In this document: piece after piece, positions 1 to 6,267 of the stretch | How positions within the stretch are numbered: position 1 is the stretch's first letter | Layout: each line of letters opens with the position of its first letter | Assembly (NCBI GenBank): GCA_003482405.1 | Contig: DMZB01000226.1 | Span: 1-7,346, forward strand | Direction of reading: 5' to 3' | Origin: Lactobacillus sp. | GTDB taxonomy: Bacteria; Bacillota; Bacilli; Lactobacillales; Lactobacillaceae | DNA length: 7,346 bases | Translations under genes and position numbers: made by a program | The notes under the pieces: generated by a model | Databases searched by the model: none | Told to the model about the DNA's origin: nothing | Seen by the model: only the letters and a program-made list of their open reading frames with translations

Positions 1-14
1 ATTAAAGTTGTAAT

Positions 15-692
15 TTGCCGACGTTATTTCCACAAGTAACAATTGCGATAATAACTGCGCATGGCATAGATAATAAAAGCGTCTCACAGGTGCCGACGAC
101 ATTACTTACTCGTGCCAATGAAGTGGCGCCCACGTTAGTGCCGAATGATCCGATCAGCAATAATGAAATTGTGAAAGCATGGCGGGATGCTTTTAAAAAA
201 TTTAAAACGGATAAGGGAACGCGTAGCGCAATTGAAAATTTGCTAAAACGTGCGAAAAATGGAAATCCAGTTCGTTCAATTAACCCGTTAGTAGATATCT
301 ACAACTCTGTATCATTAGAATATGGATTTCCGGTTGGGTGTTTAGATCTTGATAAAGTGACGGGTACACTTCGACTTACAGTAGCTAAAGGGACTGAGCA
401 TTTCTCTGCAATCGGGGAGGATGACGATGAAACTGCATTGCCAGGTGAGGTGATCTATCGAGACGACACGGATGTGACAAGTCGACAGTGGGCGTGGCGT
501 GATAGTGCACGCACCGAGGCTACCGCGGATACGCAAAATGTTGTGATGTACATGGAGTGCTTAAAACCAGACTGGCAAAATCAGCATCGTCAGGCCATTG
601 ATTGTTTGGAAGCGCGTTTTGCAAAATATCTAGGTACGAATTGCGAAGTTAGTATGGTCAGTAAAGATATGCCAACAACAACCTTCAAGTAA
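15..692 (+). CDS. B3/B4 domain protein (stand-alone relative of PheRS beta tRNA-editing domain); 5' end uncertain
   Basis: The 225-residue product looks like the stand-alone B3/B4 domain family (COG3382 type), related to the editing module of phenylalanyl-tRNA synthetase beta. Visible family features are LFP near residues 4-6, AHGIDN (15-20), WRDAFKKF (56-63), an INPLVDIYNSVSL stretch (about 89-101), PVGCLDLD (106-113), GTEHF (126-130), PGEVIYRD (143-150) and the WAWRDS segment (159-164). In the synthetase this fold clears mischarged tyrosine from tRNA-Phe; the free-standing proteins have no firmly assigned role, so a tRNA or aminoacyl-tRNA link is only an inference. The only start in this frame is TTG at 15, with no visible Shine-Dalgarno, and an in-frame TAA lies at 3-5. 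Family members usually have about 10 further residues before the FP motif, so the true start may be upstream in another frame. The gene is separated from the arc genes by a terminator and is probably unrelated to them. Confidence 0.8.
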   Translation: MPTLFPQVTIAIITAHGIDNKSVSQVPTTLLTRANEVAPTLVPNDPISNNEIVKAWRDAFKKFKTDKGTRSAIENLLKRAKNGNPVRSINPLVDIYNSVSLEYGFPVGCLDLDKVTGTLRLTVAKGTEHFSAIGEDDDETALPGEVIYRDDTDVTSRQWAWRDSARTEATADTQNVVMYMECLKPDWQNQHRQAIDCLEARFAKYLGTNCEVSMVSKDMPTTTFK

Positions 693-745
693 AGAACCCT
701 TAGCCATAGATCAAAATGATAATTAATTAACAAACTCCTGTAAGC

Positions 746-786
746 AGCAGGTCAACACCAAGACAAAAGGTGTTGACCTGCTTTTT
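746..786 (+). terminator. Rho-independent terminator of the B3/B4 gene
   Basis: A perfect 14-bp stem is formed by 746-759 (agcaggtcaacacc) and 769-782 (ggtgttgacctgct), with a 9-base loop at 760-768. A run of five T at 782-786 follows directly. The T run exists only on the + strand side, so it ends transcription coming from the B3/B4 gene and insulates the arc control region. Confidence 0.93.
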
Positions 787-1076
787 GCTGTCCTCAAAGG
801 AATGCGCACTGGTTCTCAAAATGGAAGATAAGAATTTTTATTAAAGAACGATGAGTTAATTAATATCTTTAAAAACACTTGAATAGACAGAAAAGAACTA
901 AAAATGAAGGATTATGCAAAATAGTCAGAGATTCTGCATACTGCTTTAGCGTTGTAAGTCTCGCTCGTATTTACTAATAATACAGATATTACTTGATGTA
1001 GCGCGGAAAAATAACGGTGTGATTGCATTAAATCGCCGTTGATTCTGCTAATAATGACAGAAAAACACTTATAAAA

Positions 1077-1106
1077 TTGCGATATAGTGTAATCTGTTTG
1101 TAATAT
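1077..1106 (+). promoter_or_regulatory. Candidate upstream promoter for arcA
   Basis: TTGCGA at 1077-1082 resembles a -35 box and TAATAT at 1101-1106 a -10 box, with an 18-base spacer. A start near 1113 would give a leader of about 185 bases and would fall inside the palindrome at 1109-1123. In such AT-rich DNA this match could be chance, and it is less well supported by context than the promoter at 1169-1196. Confidence 0.35.
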
Positions 1107-1108
1107 TT

Positions 1109-1123
1109 TTATGAAGTTCATAA
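1109..1123. repeat. Perfect 7-bp inverted repeat, candidate operator
   Basis: TTATGAA (1109-1115) and TTCATAA (1117-1123) are exact inverted copies around one central G. The site sits just after the candidate -10 box at 1101-1106, where a bound repressor would block initiation. The half-site spacing is too short for an ArgR ARG box (TGAAT-N4-ATTCA type) and does not fit a CRP/FNR-type box with six central bases. The cognate regulator is unknown. Confidence 0.4.
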
Positions 1124-1158
1124 GTTTTCGTATCTTATCTCAAAAGTATGAGGAAAAG

Positions 1159-1172
1159 TGAATACGCTTTCA
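1159..1172 (+). promoter_or_regulatory. cre-like site 1 (CcpA binding), overlapping the arcA -35 region
   Basis: The bases TGAATACGCTTTCA match the cre consensus TGWNANCGNTNWCA at all fixed positions except the fifth (T instead of A). The site is also a near-perfect palindrome (GTGAA-N6-TTCAC, with one further base on each side). It overlaps the candidate -35 box at 1169-1174, the classic position for CcpA repression. This agrees with known catabolite repression of ADI operons in lactic acid bacteria. Confidence 0.65.
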
Positions 1173-1196
1173 CGAAATGAATATTTTATATACAAT
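1169..1196 (+). promoter_or_regulatory. Candidate main arcA promoter
   Basis: The -10 box TACAAT (1191-1196) matches five of six consensus bases. Sixteen bases upstream, TTCACG (1169-1174) is a weak -35 box matching four of six. Transcription would start near 1203, giving a leader of about 95 bases before the arcA ATG. A weak -35 suits an operon that needs activation or is tightly regulated. I prefer this promoter because cre site 1 overlaps its -35 and cre site 2 lies about 35 bases into the transcript. Confidence 0.5.
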
Positions 1197-1213
1197 GCGA
1201 AATTGCTCGCATT
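1194..1213. repeat. Inverted repeat spanning the arcA -10 end and probable start site
   Basis: AATGCGA (1194-1200) and TCGCATT (1207-1213) are exact inverted copies separated by six bases, and T continues to 1216. It overlaps the end of the -10 box and the predicted start point, so it may be an operator. In a transcript from the upstream promoter it would instead form a small hairpin followed by five T, a weak terminator-like shape. Which role applies, if any, cannot be told from sequence. Confidence 0.4.
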
Positions 1214-1237
1214 TTTAATGATAAATGGTCAAAACTT

Positions 1238-1251
1238 TGAAAACGCTTCCA
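1238..1251 (+). promoter_or_regulatory. cre-like site 2 (CcpA binding) in the arcA leader
   Basis: TGAAAACGCTTCCA matches the cre consensus TGWAARCGYTWWCW at every position but the twelfth (C instead of A/T). It lies downstream of the probable transcription start, so CcpA bound here would act as a roadblock to elongation. It is a closer match than site 1 in its left half. Confidence 0.65.
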
Positions 1252-1297
1252 GCAATACACTTCATGTGTAATAAAAAACAAACAGGAGGCTACAAAG

Positions 1298-2530
1298 ATG
1301 ACATCACCGATTCATGTTCGTTCTGAGATTGGCAAGTTAAAGACCGTTTTACTGAAAAGGCCCGGCGAGGAAATTGAAAACTTCACGCCTGACATGATGG
1401 AACGTTTATTGTTTGATGACATTCCATATTTACCAATTGCCCAGAAAGAACACGACAATTTCGCTCATGTACTTGAAGAGAATGGCGCTGAAGTTCTCTA
1501 TCTAGAAAAGTTGTCCGCTGAAGCGATCGACGCAGGGAATGTAAAGAAACCATTCCTTGAACAGATCTTAGCCGAGACTGGCTACGCAGCAGGTTCAACC
1601 CACGATGCGTTATACGAATATTTATTCAGTATGAACACACAACAAATGGTCGACAAGATCATGGCTGGTGTTCGTAAAAATGAAATTGATTTCAAGCCAA
1701 CTGACCTTGTCAGTGCAGCAGAGGATGCAACTTATCCATTCTACATGGATCCAATGCCAAACTTGTACTTCACTCGCGACCCTGCAGCTTCAATTGGCGA
1801 TGGCTTAAGCATTAACCACATGACATTTACCGCACGTCGTCGAGAATCTTTGTTCATGGAAACCATCATCAAGTACCACCCACGTTTTGCAAACAAAGGG
1901 TTGCACGTATGGCGTGATCGTAATCATGATACTCGGATTGAAGGTGGGGATGAACTTGTCTTGAATGATCACGTTATGGCGATTGGGGTTTCCCAACGGA
2001 CATCTGCTGATGCAATTCAAGATATCGCCCGTAACCTGTTCACTGAAGGTAGTGGTTTTGACACTGTAATCGCCATTCACATTCCACATAATCACGCAAT
2101 GATGCATTTGGACACGGTGTTCACCATGATTAACAAAGATCAGTTTACTGTTCACCCAGGTATTTTGGGCGAAGGCGGCAAGATCGACACTTGGACATTG
2201 CATCCATCAGATAACGAAGATGGCTTCACGATGGAACACAACCAAGATCTTCAAGCTGTTCTGAAAAAAGAACTCAACTTGTCCGAGCTAGATTTGATTC
2301 CAACCGGTAATGGTGATCCAATCGTTGCCGGCCGTGAACAATGGAACGATGGTTCAAACACGTTAGCAATCGCACCTGGTGTCGTAGTCACTTACAACCG
2401 GAATTACGTTTCAAACGAATTGCTACGTAAACATGGTTTGAAAGTTATCGACATTCTCTCAAGTGAATTGTCACGTGGCCGTGGGGGTCCTCGTTGCATG
2501 AGTATGCCACTGGTTCGTGAAGATCTATAA
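1298..2530 (+). CDS. arcA: Arginine deiminase
   Basis: This cytoplasmic enzyme converts L-arginine and water to L-citrulline and ammonia, the first step of the ADI pathway. The 410-residue product has the normal family length. The expected catalytic set is present: the FTRDP motif (158-162, catalytic Asp161), EGGD (215-218), MHLD with His270 and Asp272, and the C-terminal GRGGPRC motif with nucleophile Cys400. These correspond to Asp166, Glu224, His278, Asp280 and Cys406 of the Pseudomonas aeruginosa enzyme. The N-terminus ([19 protein letters not shown]) is typical, which supports the ATG at 1298. A strong AGGAGG at 1284-1289 lies eight bases before it. It is the first gene of the operon, behind two cre-like sites, and arcB follows after 36 bases. 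The protein appears intact. Confidence 0.98.
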   Translation: MTSPIHVRSEIGKLKTVLLKRPGEEIENFTPDMMERLLFDDIPYLPIAQKEHDNFAHVLEENGAEVLYLEKLSAEAIDAGNVKKPFLEQILAETGYAAGSTHDALYEYLFSMNTQQMVDKIMAGVRKNEIDFKPTDLVSAAEDATYPFYMDPMPNLYFTRDPAASIGDGLSINHMTFTARRRESLFMETIIKYHPRFANKGLHVWRDRNHDTRIEGGDELVLNDHVMAIGVSQRTSADAIQDIARNLFTEGSGFDTVIAIHIPHNHAMMHLDTVFTMINKDQFTVHPGILGEGGKIDTWTLHPSDNEDGFTMEHNQDLQAVLKKELNLSELDLIPTGNGDPIVAGREQWNDGSNTLAIAPGVVVTYNRNYVSNELLRKHGLKVIDILSSELSRGRGGPRCMSMPLVREDL

Positions 2531-2566
2531 AAATAAAAACAGCAGAGTTAGGGAAGGATTTTTAAC

Positions 2567-3604
2567 ATGACAGAAAAAGATCAATTTGACGTATCAGAAT
2601 TGCAAGGTCGTAGCTATTTAGCCGATAAAGACTTTACACCTGCTGAAGTTCAATACTTGGTGGACTTTGCTTTACATCTGAAGCATTTGAAGAAACGGAA
2701 CATTCCGCATCATTACCTTGAGGGTAAGAACATTGCTTTGCTGTTTGAAAAGACATCAACGCGGACACGTTCAGCATTTACGACTGCCGCTATTGATTTA
2801 GGTGCTCACCCAGAATTCATGGGTGCTGGCGACATTCAGTTAGGTAAAAAAGAATCCATTGAAGATACCGGTAAAGTCTTGGGCAGCATGTTTGACGGGA
2901 TTGAATTCCGTGGTTTTGCCCACAAAGACGTTGAAGAACTGGCTAAATATGCCGGTGTACCAGTTTGGAATGGCTTGACTGACGAATGGCACCCAACCCA
3001 AATGATTGCCGACTTCATGACTGTTAAAGAAAACTTTGGTCACTTAAAGGGTCTGACGTTGACCTTCGTTGGTGACGGTCGTAACAACATGGCCAACAGT
3101 TTGTTAGTCGCCGGCGCAATGCTTGGGGTTAACATCCATATCTTGGCACCTAAAGAATTACACCCAACTCAAGATGTCGTTGATATTGCACAGAAGTTTG
3201 CTGACCAGAGTGGCGCTAAGTTGTTGATCACTGACGACATTGACGAAGGTGTTAAGGGTTCGAACGTTATCTATACCGATGTATGGGTATCAATGGGCGA
3301 AACCAACTGGGAAGAACGGGTTAAGTTGCTGACACCTTACCAAGTCAACATGGACATGATGAAGAAGACAGGAACTCCTGATGATCAATTGATCTTTATG
3401 CACTGTCTGCCAGCCTTCCATGACACCAAGACATCATATGGCCAAGATGTTGCGAAAAAGTATGGCATCACAGAAATGGAAGTTACCGATGAAGTATTCC
3501 GTTCAAAGTATGCACGTCAATTTGAAGAAGCGGAAAATCGCATGCACTCCATTAAAGCTATGATGGCAGCTACTCTTGGAGACTTATTCATTCCTAAGAT
3601 GTAA
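2567..3604 (+). CDS. arcB: Ornithine carbamoyltransferase, catabolic
   Basis: In the ADI pathway this cytoplasmic enzyme runs in the phosphorolytic direction: citrulline plus phosphate gives ornithine and carbamoyl phosphate. The 345-residue product shows the carbamoyl-phosphate-binding STRTR motif (64-68), HPTQ (142-145), the ornithine-side loop DVWVSMG (238-244) and HCLP (279-282). The SMG loop and HCLP point to ornithine rather than putrescine as the amine partner. The length fits catabolic ArcB proteins (about 335-345) better than shorter anabolic ArgF, and the position next to arcA supports the catabolic call. The start is the ATG at 2567, with gggaagga at 2551-2558 as ribosome binding site. 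No promoter is evident in the 36-base gap after arcA, so the two are probably co-transcribed. A terminator-like hairpin follows 12 bases after the stop codon. Confidence 0.97.
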   Translation: MTEKDQFDVSELQGRSYLADKDFTPAEVQYLVDFALHLKHLKKRNIPHHYLEGKNIALLFEKTSTRTRSAFTTAAIDLGAHPEFMGAGDIQLGKKESIEDTGKVLGSMFDGIEFRGFAHKDVEELAKYAGVPVWNGLTDEWHPTQMIADFMTVKENFGHLKGLTLTFVGDGRNNMANSLLVAGAMLGVNIHILAPKELHPTQDVVDIAQKFADQSGAKLLITDDIDEGVKGSNVIYTDVWVSMGETNWEERVKLLTPYQVNMDMMKKTGTPDDQLIFMHCLPAFHDTKTSYGQDVAKKYGITEMEVTDEVFRSKYARQFEEAENRMHSIKAMMAATLGDLFIPKM

Positions 3605-3616
3605 CTGAGCGACACG

Positions 3617-3652
3617 ACGAGTGTATAGATTGAGTTCTATACGCTCGTTTTT
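3617..3652 (+). terminator. Terminator-like hairpin between arcB and arcD
   Basis: A 13-bp stem pairs 3617-3629 with 3636-3648, with one G-U pair and a six-base loop (ttgagt). Five T follow at 3648-3652 on the + strand only. It looks like a genuine intrinsic terminator, yet arcD, arcT and arcC continue in the same direction with no clear promoter in the remaining 22 bases. The likely effect is partial termination, giving an abundant arcAB transcript and a less abundant full-length one. It may also protect the 3' end of arcAB mRNA. Confidence 0.85.
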
Positions 3653-3660
3653 CTATATAA

Positions 3661-3668
3661 ACGGAGGT
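3661..3668 (+). promoter_or_regulatory. Ribosome binding site fixing the arcD start
   Basis: ACGGAGGT ends six bases before the ATG at 3675. An in-frame GTG at 3621 would extend the protein by 18 residues, but it lies inside the terminator stem and would put polar, charged sequence before the usual short cytoplasmic N-terminus. The ATG at 3675 is therefore chosen. Confidence 0.9.
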
Positions 3669-3674
3669 CTAAAA

Positions 3675-5099
3675 ATGGAACCTGAAAAGAAAGGTATTGG
3701 GCTACCCGCACTTGTTGCGTTGGTTGTTAGTTCGTCCATTGGGGCAGGTATCTTTGCCTTAACGTCGAACCTATCAAGTGGAGCGGCTGCAGGTCCGGCA
3801 TTGCTGGCCTGGTTAATTGTTGGCTTTGGGATTTTAATGCTTGCACTTTCGCTAAGTAATTTAGGAAATAAGCGTCCCGATCTTGAAGGAATTTTCACCT
3901 ATGCAGAAGAAGGCTTTGGTCATTTCGCTGGATTCGTCAGTGGCTGGGGTTACTGGTTGTCTGCATGGTTAGGAAACGTAGCCTTTGCCACTGTCCTGAT
4001 GAGTTCGCTGGGGTACTTCTTCCCAGCGTTTAAGGGTGGTCAAAATATTCCATCCATCATTCTTGCAAGTATTGTTTCTTGGGTTTTAACCTGGATCGTT
4101 AATCGCGGTGTTGAAAGTGCTGCGGTCATTAATGCCATTGTTACCATTTGTAAAATCATTCCACTGTTTGCCTTTATCGTTGTTGGCATCATCTTGTTCA
4201 AAGGTCACATCTTCACGACCGACTTTTGGACGAACGTGGCCAGTCACGCCGGTCGGGCTGACAGTATCTGGACTCAGGTTAAGAGCACGATTTTAGTTCT
4301 GATGTGGGTGTTCGTTGGTGTTGAAGGTGCAACGATGATGTCTTCACGGGCTCGTAAGAAGTCTGATGCCAGCAAAGCAACCATTATTGGTTTGATTTCA
4401 CTATTAGTCATTTATGTATTGGGTTCAATGCTCCCATATGGCTACATGAGTCAGGCTAAATTAGCAACCATCCAACAACCGGCCATGGTTTATATCTTCA
4501 AAGACATGCTCGGTACCTGGGGTGGTGCATTTATCAGTGTTGGTTTGATTATCTCCATTCTTGGCTCATGGCTGTCATGGACGATGTTGCCAGCTGAAAC
4601 CATGTTGTTGATGAAGAAGAGCAAATTATTACCACCAATTTTTGGTCGTGAAAACAAGCATAACGCCCCAACGTTCTCACTTATTATGACCGGTGTTTTG
4701 ATTCAGTTATTCTTGCTGTCACTCTTGTTTGCTAAGAACGCCTATACATTTGCTTTGTCACTTTGTACTGCTGCCATCGTTATTTGTTACATCTTTGTCG
4801 GCATGTATCAGATTAAGTATTCATGGCAGCATCGCTCAGAAAAAGGGGCCATGGGGCAGCTTTGGATCGGTGTTTTTGCCACAGCCTTTCAAGTGTTCGG
4901 CATTTTAATGGCTGGTTGGCAGTACCTGTTACTCTGCTTGATTGTCTACGTGCCTGGAATCTTCTTCTATGCGAAGGCCAACAAGGACAACGGTGCTGGT
5001 CATTATCTTTCCAAGTTTGAATGGATTGCGTCAATTGTCATTACGATTGCGGCAATCATAGGTATCGTTTTGTTGAGCAAAGGTTTAATTGCGGTTTAA
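3675..5099 (+). CDS. arcD: Arginine/ornithine antiporter
   Basis: This cytoplasmic-membrane exchanger of the APC superfamily (basic amino acid/polyamine antiporter family) takes up arginine in exchange for ornithine made by ArcB, so transport costs no net energy. The 474-residue protein is strongly hydrophobic, with about 12-13 membrane segments (roughly 9-30, 39-60, 83-116, 125-142, 149-175, 203-222, 235-256, 282-312, 333-353, 357-378, 395-415, 416-433, 449-469). The first helix carries SSSIGAGIF (19-27), the unwound substrate-binding glycine motif of APC carriers. The sixth carries GVEGA (215-219) followed by SSRARKKS; Glu217 probably corresponds to the proton-sensing Glu208 of E. coli AdiC (inference). 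Arginine/ornithine specificity rests mainly on operon context. It follows the arcB hairpin, and arcT begins 13 bases after its stop. Confidence 0.95.
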   Translation: MEPEKKGIGLPALVALVVSSSIGAGIFALTSNLSSGAAAGPALLAWLIVGFGILMLALSLSNLGNKRPDLEGIFTYAEEGFGHFAGFVSGWGYWLSAWLGNVAFATVLMSSLGYFFPAFKGGQNIPSIILASIVSWVLTWIVNRGVESAAVINAIVTICKIIPLFAFIVVGIILFKGHIFTTDFWTNVASHAGRADSIWTQVKSTILVLMWVFVGVEGATMMSSRARKKSDASKATIIGLISLLVIYVLGSMLPYGYMSQAKLATIQQPAMVYIFKDMLGTWGGAFISVGLIISILGSWLSWTMLPAETMLLMKKSKLLPPIFGRENKHNAPTFSLIMTGVLIQLFLLSLLFAKNAYTFALSLCTAAIVICYIFVGMYQIKYSWQHRSEKGAMGQLWIGVFATAFQVFGILMAGWQYLLLCLIVYVPGIFFYAKANKDNGAGHYLSKFEWIASIVITIAAIIGIVLLSKGLIAV

Positions 5100-5101
5100 A
5101 C

Positions 5102-5106
5102 GGAGG
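5102..5106 (+). promoter_or_regulatory. Ribosome binding site fixing the arcT start
   Basis: GGAGG lies six bases before the ATG at 5113 and begins two bases after the arcD stop codon. This favours 5113 over an in-frame codon at 5089 that would overlap the end of arcD and add eight mostly basic residues. The tight spacing suggests translational coupling with arcD. Confidence 0.88.
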
Positions 5107-5112
5107 CAAAAG

Positions 5113-6246
5113 ATGAAAATTGCGGGTTTTGGTGTTGAGGAATGGCTGAATACATGGGAAAAATCAGCAACTTATGACATTTCTCAAAGTACGATTTCAT
5201 CAATGACAATGTCTGAACTATTGAGTCTGGATGGCGTTGATGGACAAACATTTTACGCGGCACTTAATAAGCAAAAAATGAACTATGGCTGGATTGAAGG
5301 ATCGCCAGAATTTAAATCCGAAGCAGCCAAACTTTATCAGCATGTCCCAGCAGAAAACATCCTGCAAACAAATGGGGCCACAGGTGCTAACCATCTCGCA
5401 CTTTATTCATTGATTGAACCAGGGGATAACGTCATTGCTGAATATCCTAGCTACCAGCAACTTTATGACATTCCTAAGTCGTTAGGTGCGACGGTCGATT
5501 ATTGGCACATTCATGAGTCGGATGATTGGAATCCGGATATTGAAGAGCTAAAGCAGCTCATAAAGCCAAACACAAAGATGATCTGTTTAAACAATGCCAA
5601 TAACCCAACGGGCACCATTTTGGACCGTGCATTACTCGAACAAATTGTTGAGTTGGCTAAAACAGTTGACGCGTATGTACTCGTTGATGAAGTTTATCTG
5701 CCATTAGACAAGCCTGAAGACTTTGTCTCAATCGCTGACCTATACGACAAAGGGATTGCGACGAATTCGTTGTCAAAGACATACTCTGTGCCTGGCATTC
5801 GACTAGGCTGGACGGCATCAAATCATGAAGTTGCCGATATTTTCCGAAAGTATCGGGACTACACCATGATCTGCGCGGGTGTGTTTAACGACATGCTTGG
5901 CACTTATGTCTTGAAAAACAGAGACAAAGTATTGGCCAGAAATCGAAAAATTGTGCTTAACAATCTTCAAATATTAAAAGATTGGGTCGCGAGTGAACCA
6001 AAAGTCAGCATGATCTTTCCACGTGCAGTTTCGACGTCCTTTGTGAAGTTGGATATTGATCCTGACCAAACGGAACAATTTTTCATTGACCTGTTAAAAG
6101 AAAAGGGCGTGCTTTTGGTACCTGGTAATCGCTTCGATATGCCTGGACATGCACGGTTAGGCTATTGCACTGATGAAGCCACACTACGTGAAGGTTTAAA
6201 GCGGCTTTCAGAGTTTTTACACGAAAGTAAATATACAAATAAATAA
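5113..6246 (+). CDS. arcT: PLP-dependent aminotransferase of the ADI operon (ArcT type)
   Basis: This is a class I/II (fold type I) pyridoxal-phosphate enzyme of 377 residues. Visible motifs are NGATGANH (87-94) in the cofactor phosphate-binding region, NNPTG (163-167), DEVY (192-195) with the Asp that pairs with the pyridine nitrogen, SLSK (219-222) with Lys222 as the probable Schiff-base lysine, and ARLGY (347-351), where Arg348 should bind the substrate carboxylate. All key residues are present, so the enzyme should be active. It is commonly called ArcT when next to arc genes, as here between arcD and arcC, but its substrate and its place in arginine breakdown are not established. Acting on arginine, ornithine or citrulline is an inference from context alone. 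The family name is secure and the exact reaction is not. Confidence 0.9.
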   Translation: MKIAGFGVEEWLNTWEKSATYDISQSTISSMTMSELLSLDGVDGQTFYAALNKQKMNYGWIEGSPEFKSEAAKLYQHVPAENILQTNGATGANHLALYSLIEPGDNVIAEYPSYQQLYDIPKSLGATVDYWHIHESDDWNPDIEELKQLIKPNTKMICLNNANNPTGTILDRALLEQIVELAKTVDAYVLVDEVYLPLDKPEDFVSIADLYDKGIATNSLSKTYSVPGIRLGWTASNHEVADIFRKYRDYTMICAGVFNDMLGTYVLKNRDKVLARNRKIVLNNLQILKDWVASEPKVSMIFPRAVSTSFVKLDIDPDQTEQFFIDLLKEKGVLLVPGNRFDMPGHARLGYCTDEATLREGLKRLSEFLHESKYTNK

Positions 6247-6267
6247 TTCAAAAAATGAGGTAGGAAA

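Larger units (their letters stand above)
787..1297. other. AT-rich non-coding control region upstream of arcA
   Basis: About 510 bases hold no convincing gene on either strand. The part nearest arcA (about 1077-1297) contains two candidate promoters, two cre-like sites and two short inverted repeats, listed separately. The distal part (787-1076) holds only weak structure. One element is an imperfect hairpin pairing 913-922 with 931-940 (10 bp, one mismatch, 8-base loop) and lacking a T run. Another is an interrupted stem pairing 1013-1017 with 1036-1040 and 1021-1024 with 1031-1034. The ten bases aaaaacactt occur at both 871-880 and 1061-1070, and gacagaaaa at 886-894 and 1056-1064; these are short enough to be chance in AT-rich DNA. 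I recognise no tRNA or riboswitch here. Confidence 0.7.

Noticed and set aside
912..1121. 69-codon open frame on the - strand within the arcA upstream region
   Set aside because: No ribosome binding site precedes the ATG at 1121, the product matches no family I know, and the stretch is AT-rich spacer holding the + strand control elements.
1159..1172. CRP/ArcR-type box in the GTGAA...TTCAC palindrome
   Set aside because: The GTGA and TCAC halves are eight bases apart rather than six, and the CG centre fits a cre site better.
1149..1181. 10-codon open frame MRKSEYAFTK over cre site 1
   Set aside because: It has no ribosome binding site and lies upstream of the preferred transcription start; chance open frame.
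1218..1271. 17-codon upstream open frame ([17 protein letters not shown]) ending before the arcA ribosome binding site, possible leader peptide
   Set aside because: No Shine-Dalgarno precedes its ATG, it has no arginine or other tell-tale codon run, and no alternative hairpins around it suggest attenuation. It also overlaps cre site 2, which explains the sequence better.
1237..1272. TTGAAA (1237-1242) with TGTAAT (1267-1272) as a third arcA promoter
   Set aside because: The spacer is 24 bases, too long for a sigma-A promoter, and the leader would be almost nil.
1805..2203. 132-codon open frame on the - strand inside arcA
   Set aside because: Shadow of a well-conserved catalytic stretch of arcA; no ribosome binding site and no recognisable domain.
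3621..3674. Longer ArcD start at GTG 3621
   Set aside because: It lies inside the terminator stem with no ribosome binding site; the ATG at 3675 has a strong one at the right distance.
5089..5112. Longer ArcT start at an in-frame codon at 5089
   Set aside because: It overlaps the arcD end, lacks a ribosome binding site and adds atypical basic residues; the ATG at 5113 follows GGAGG.
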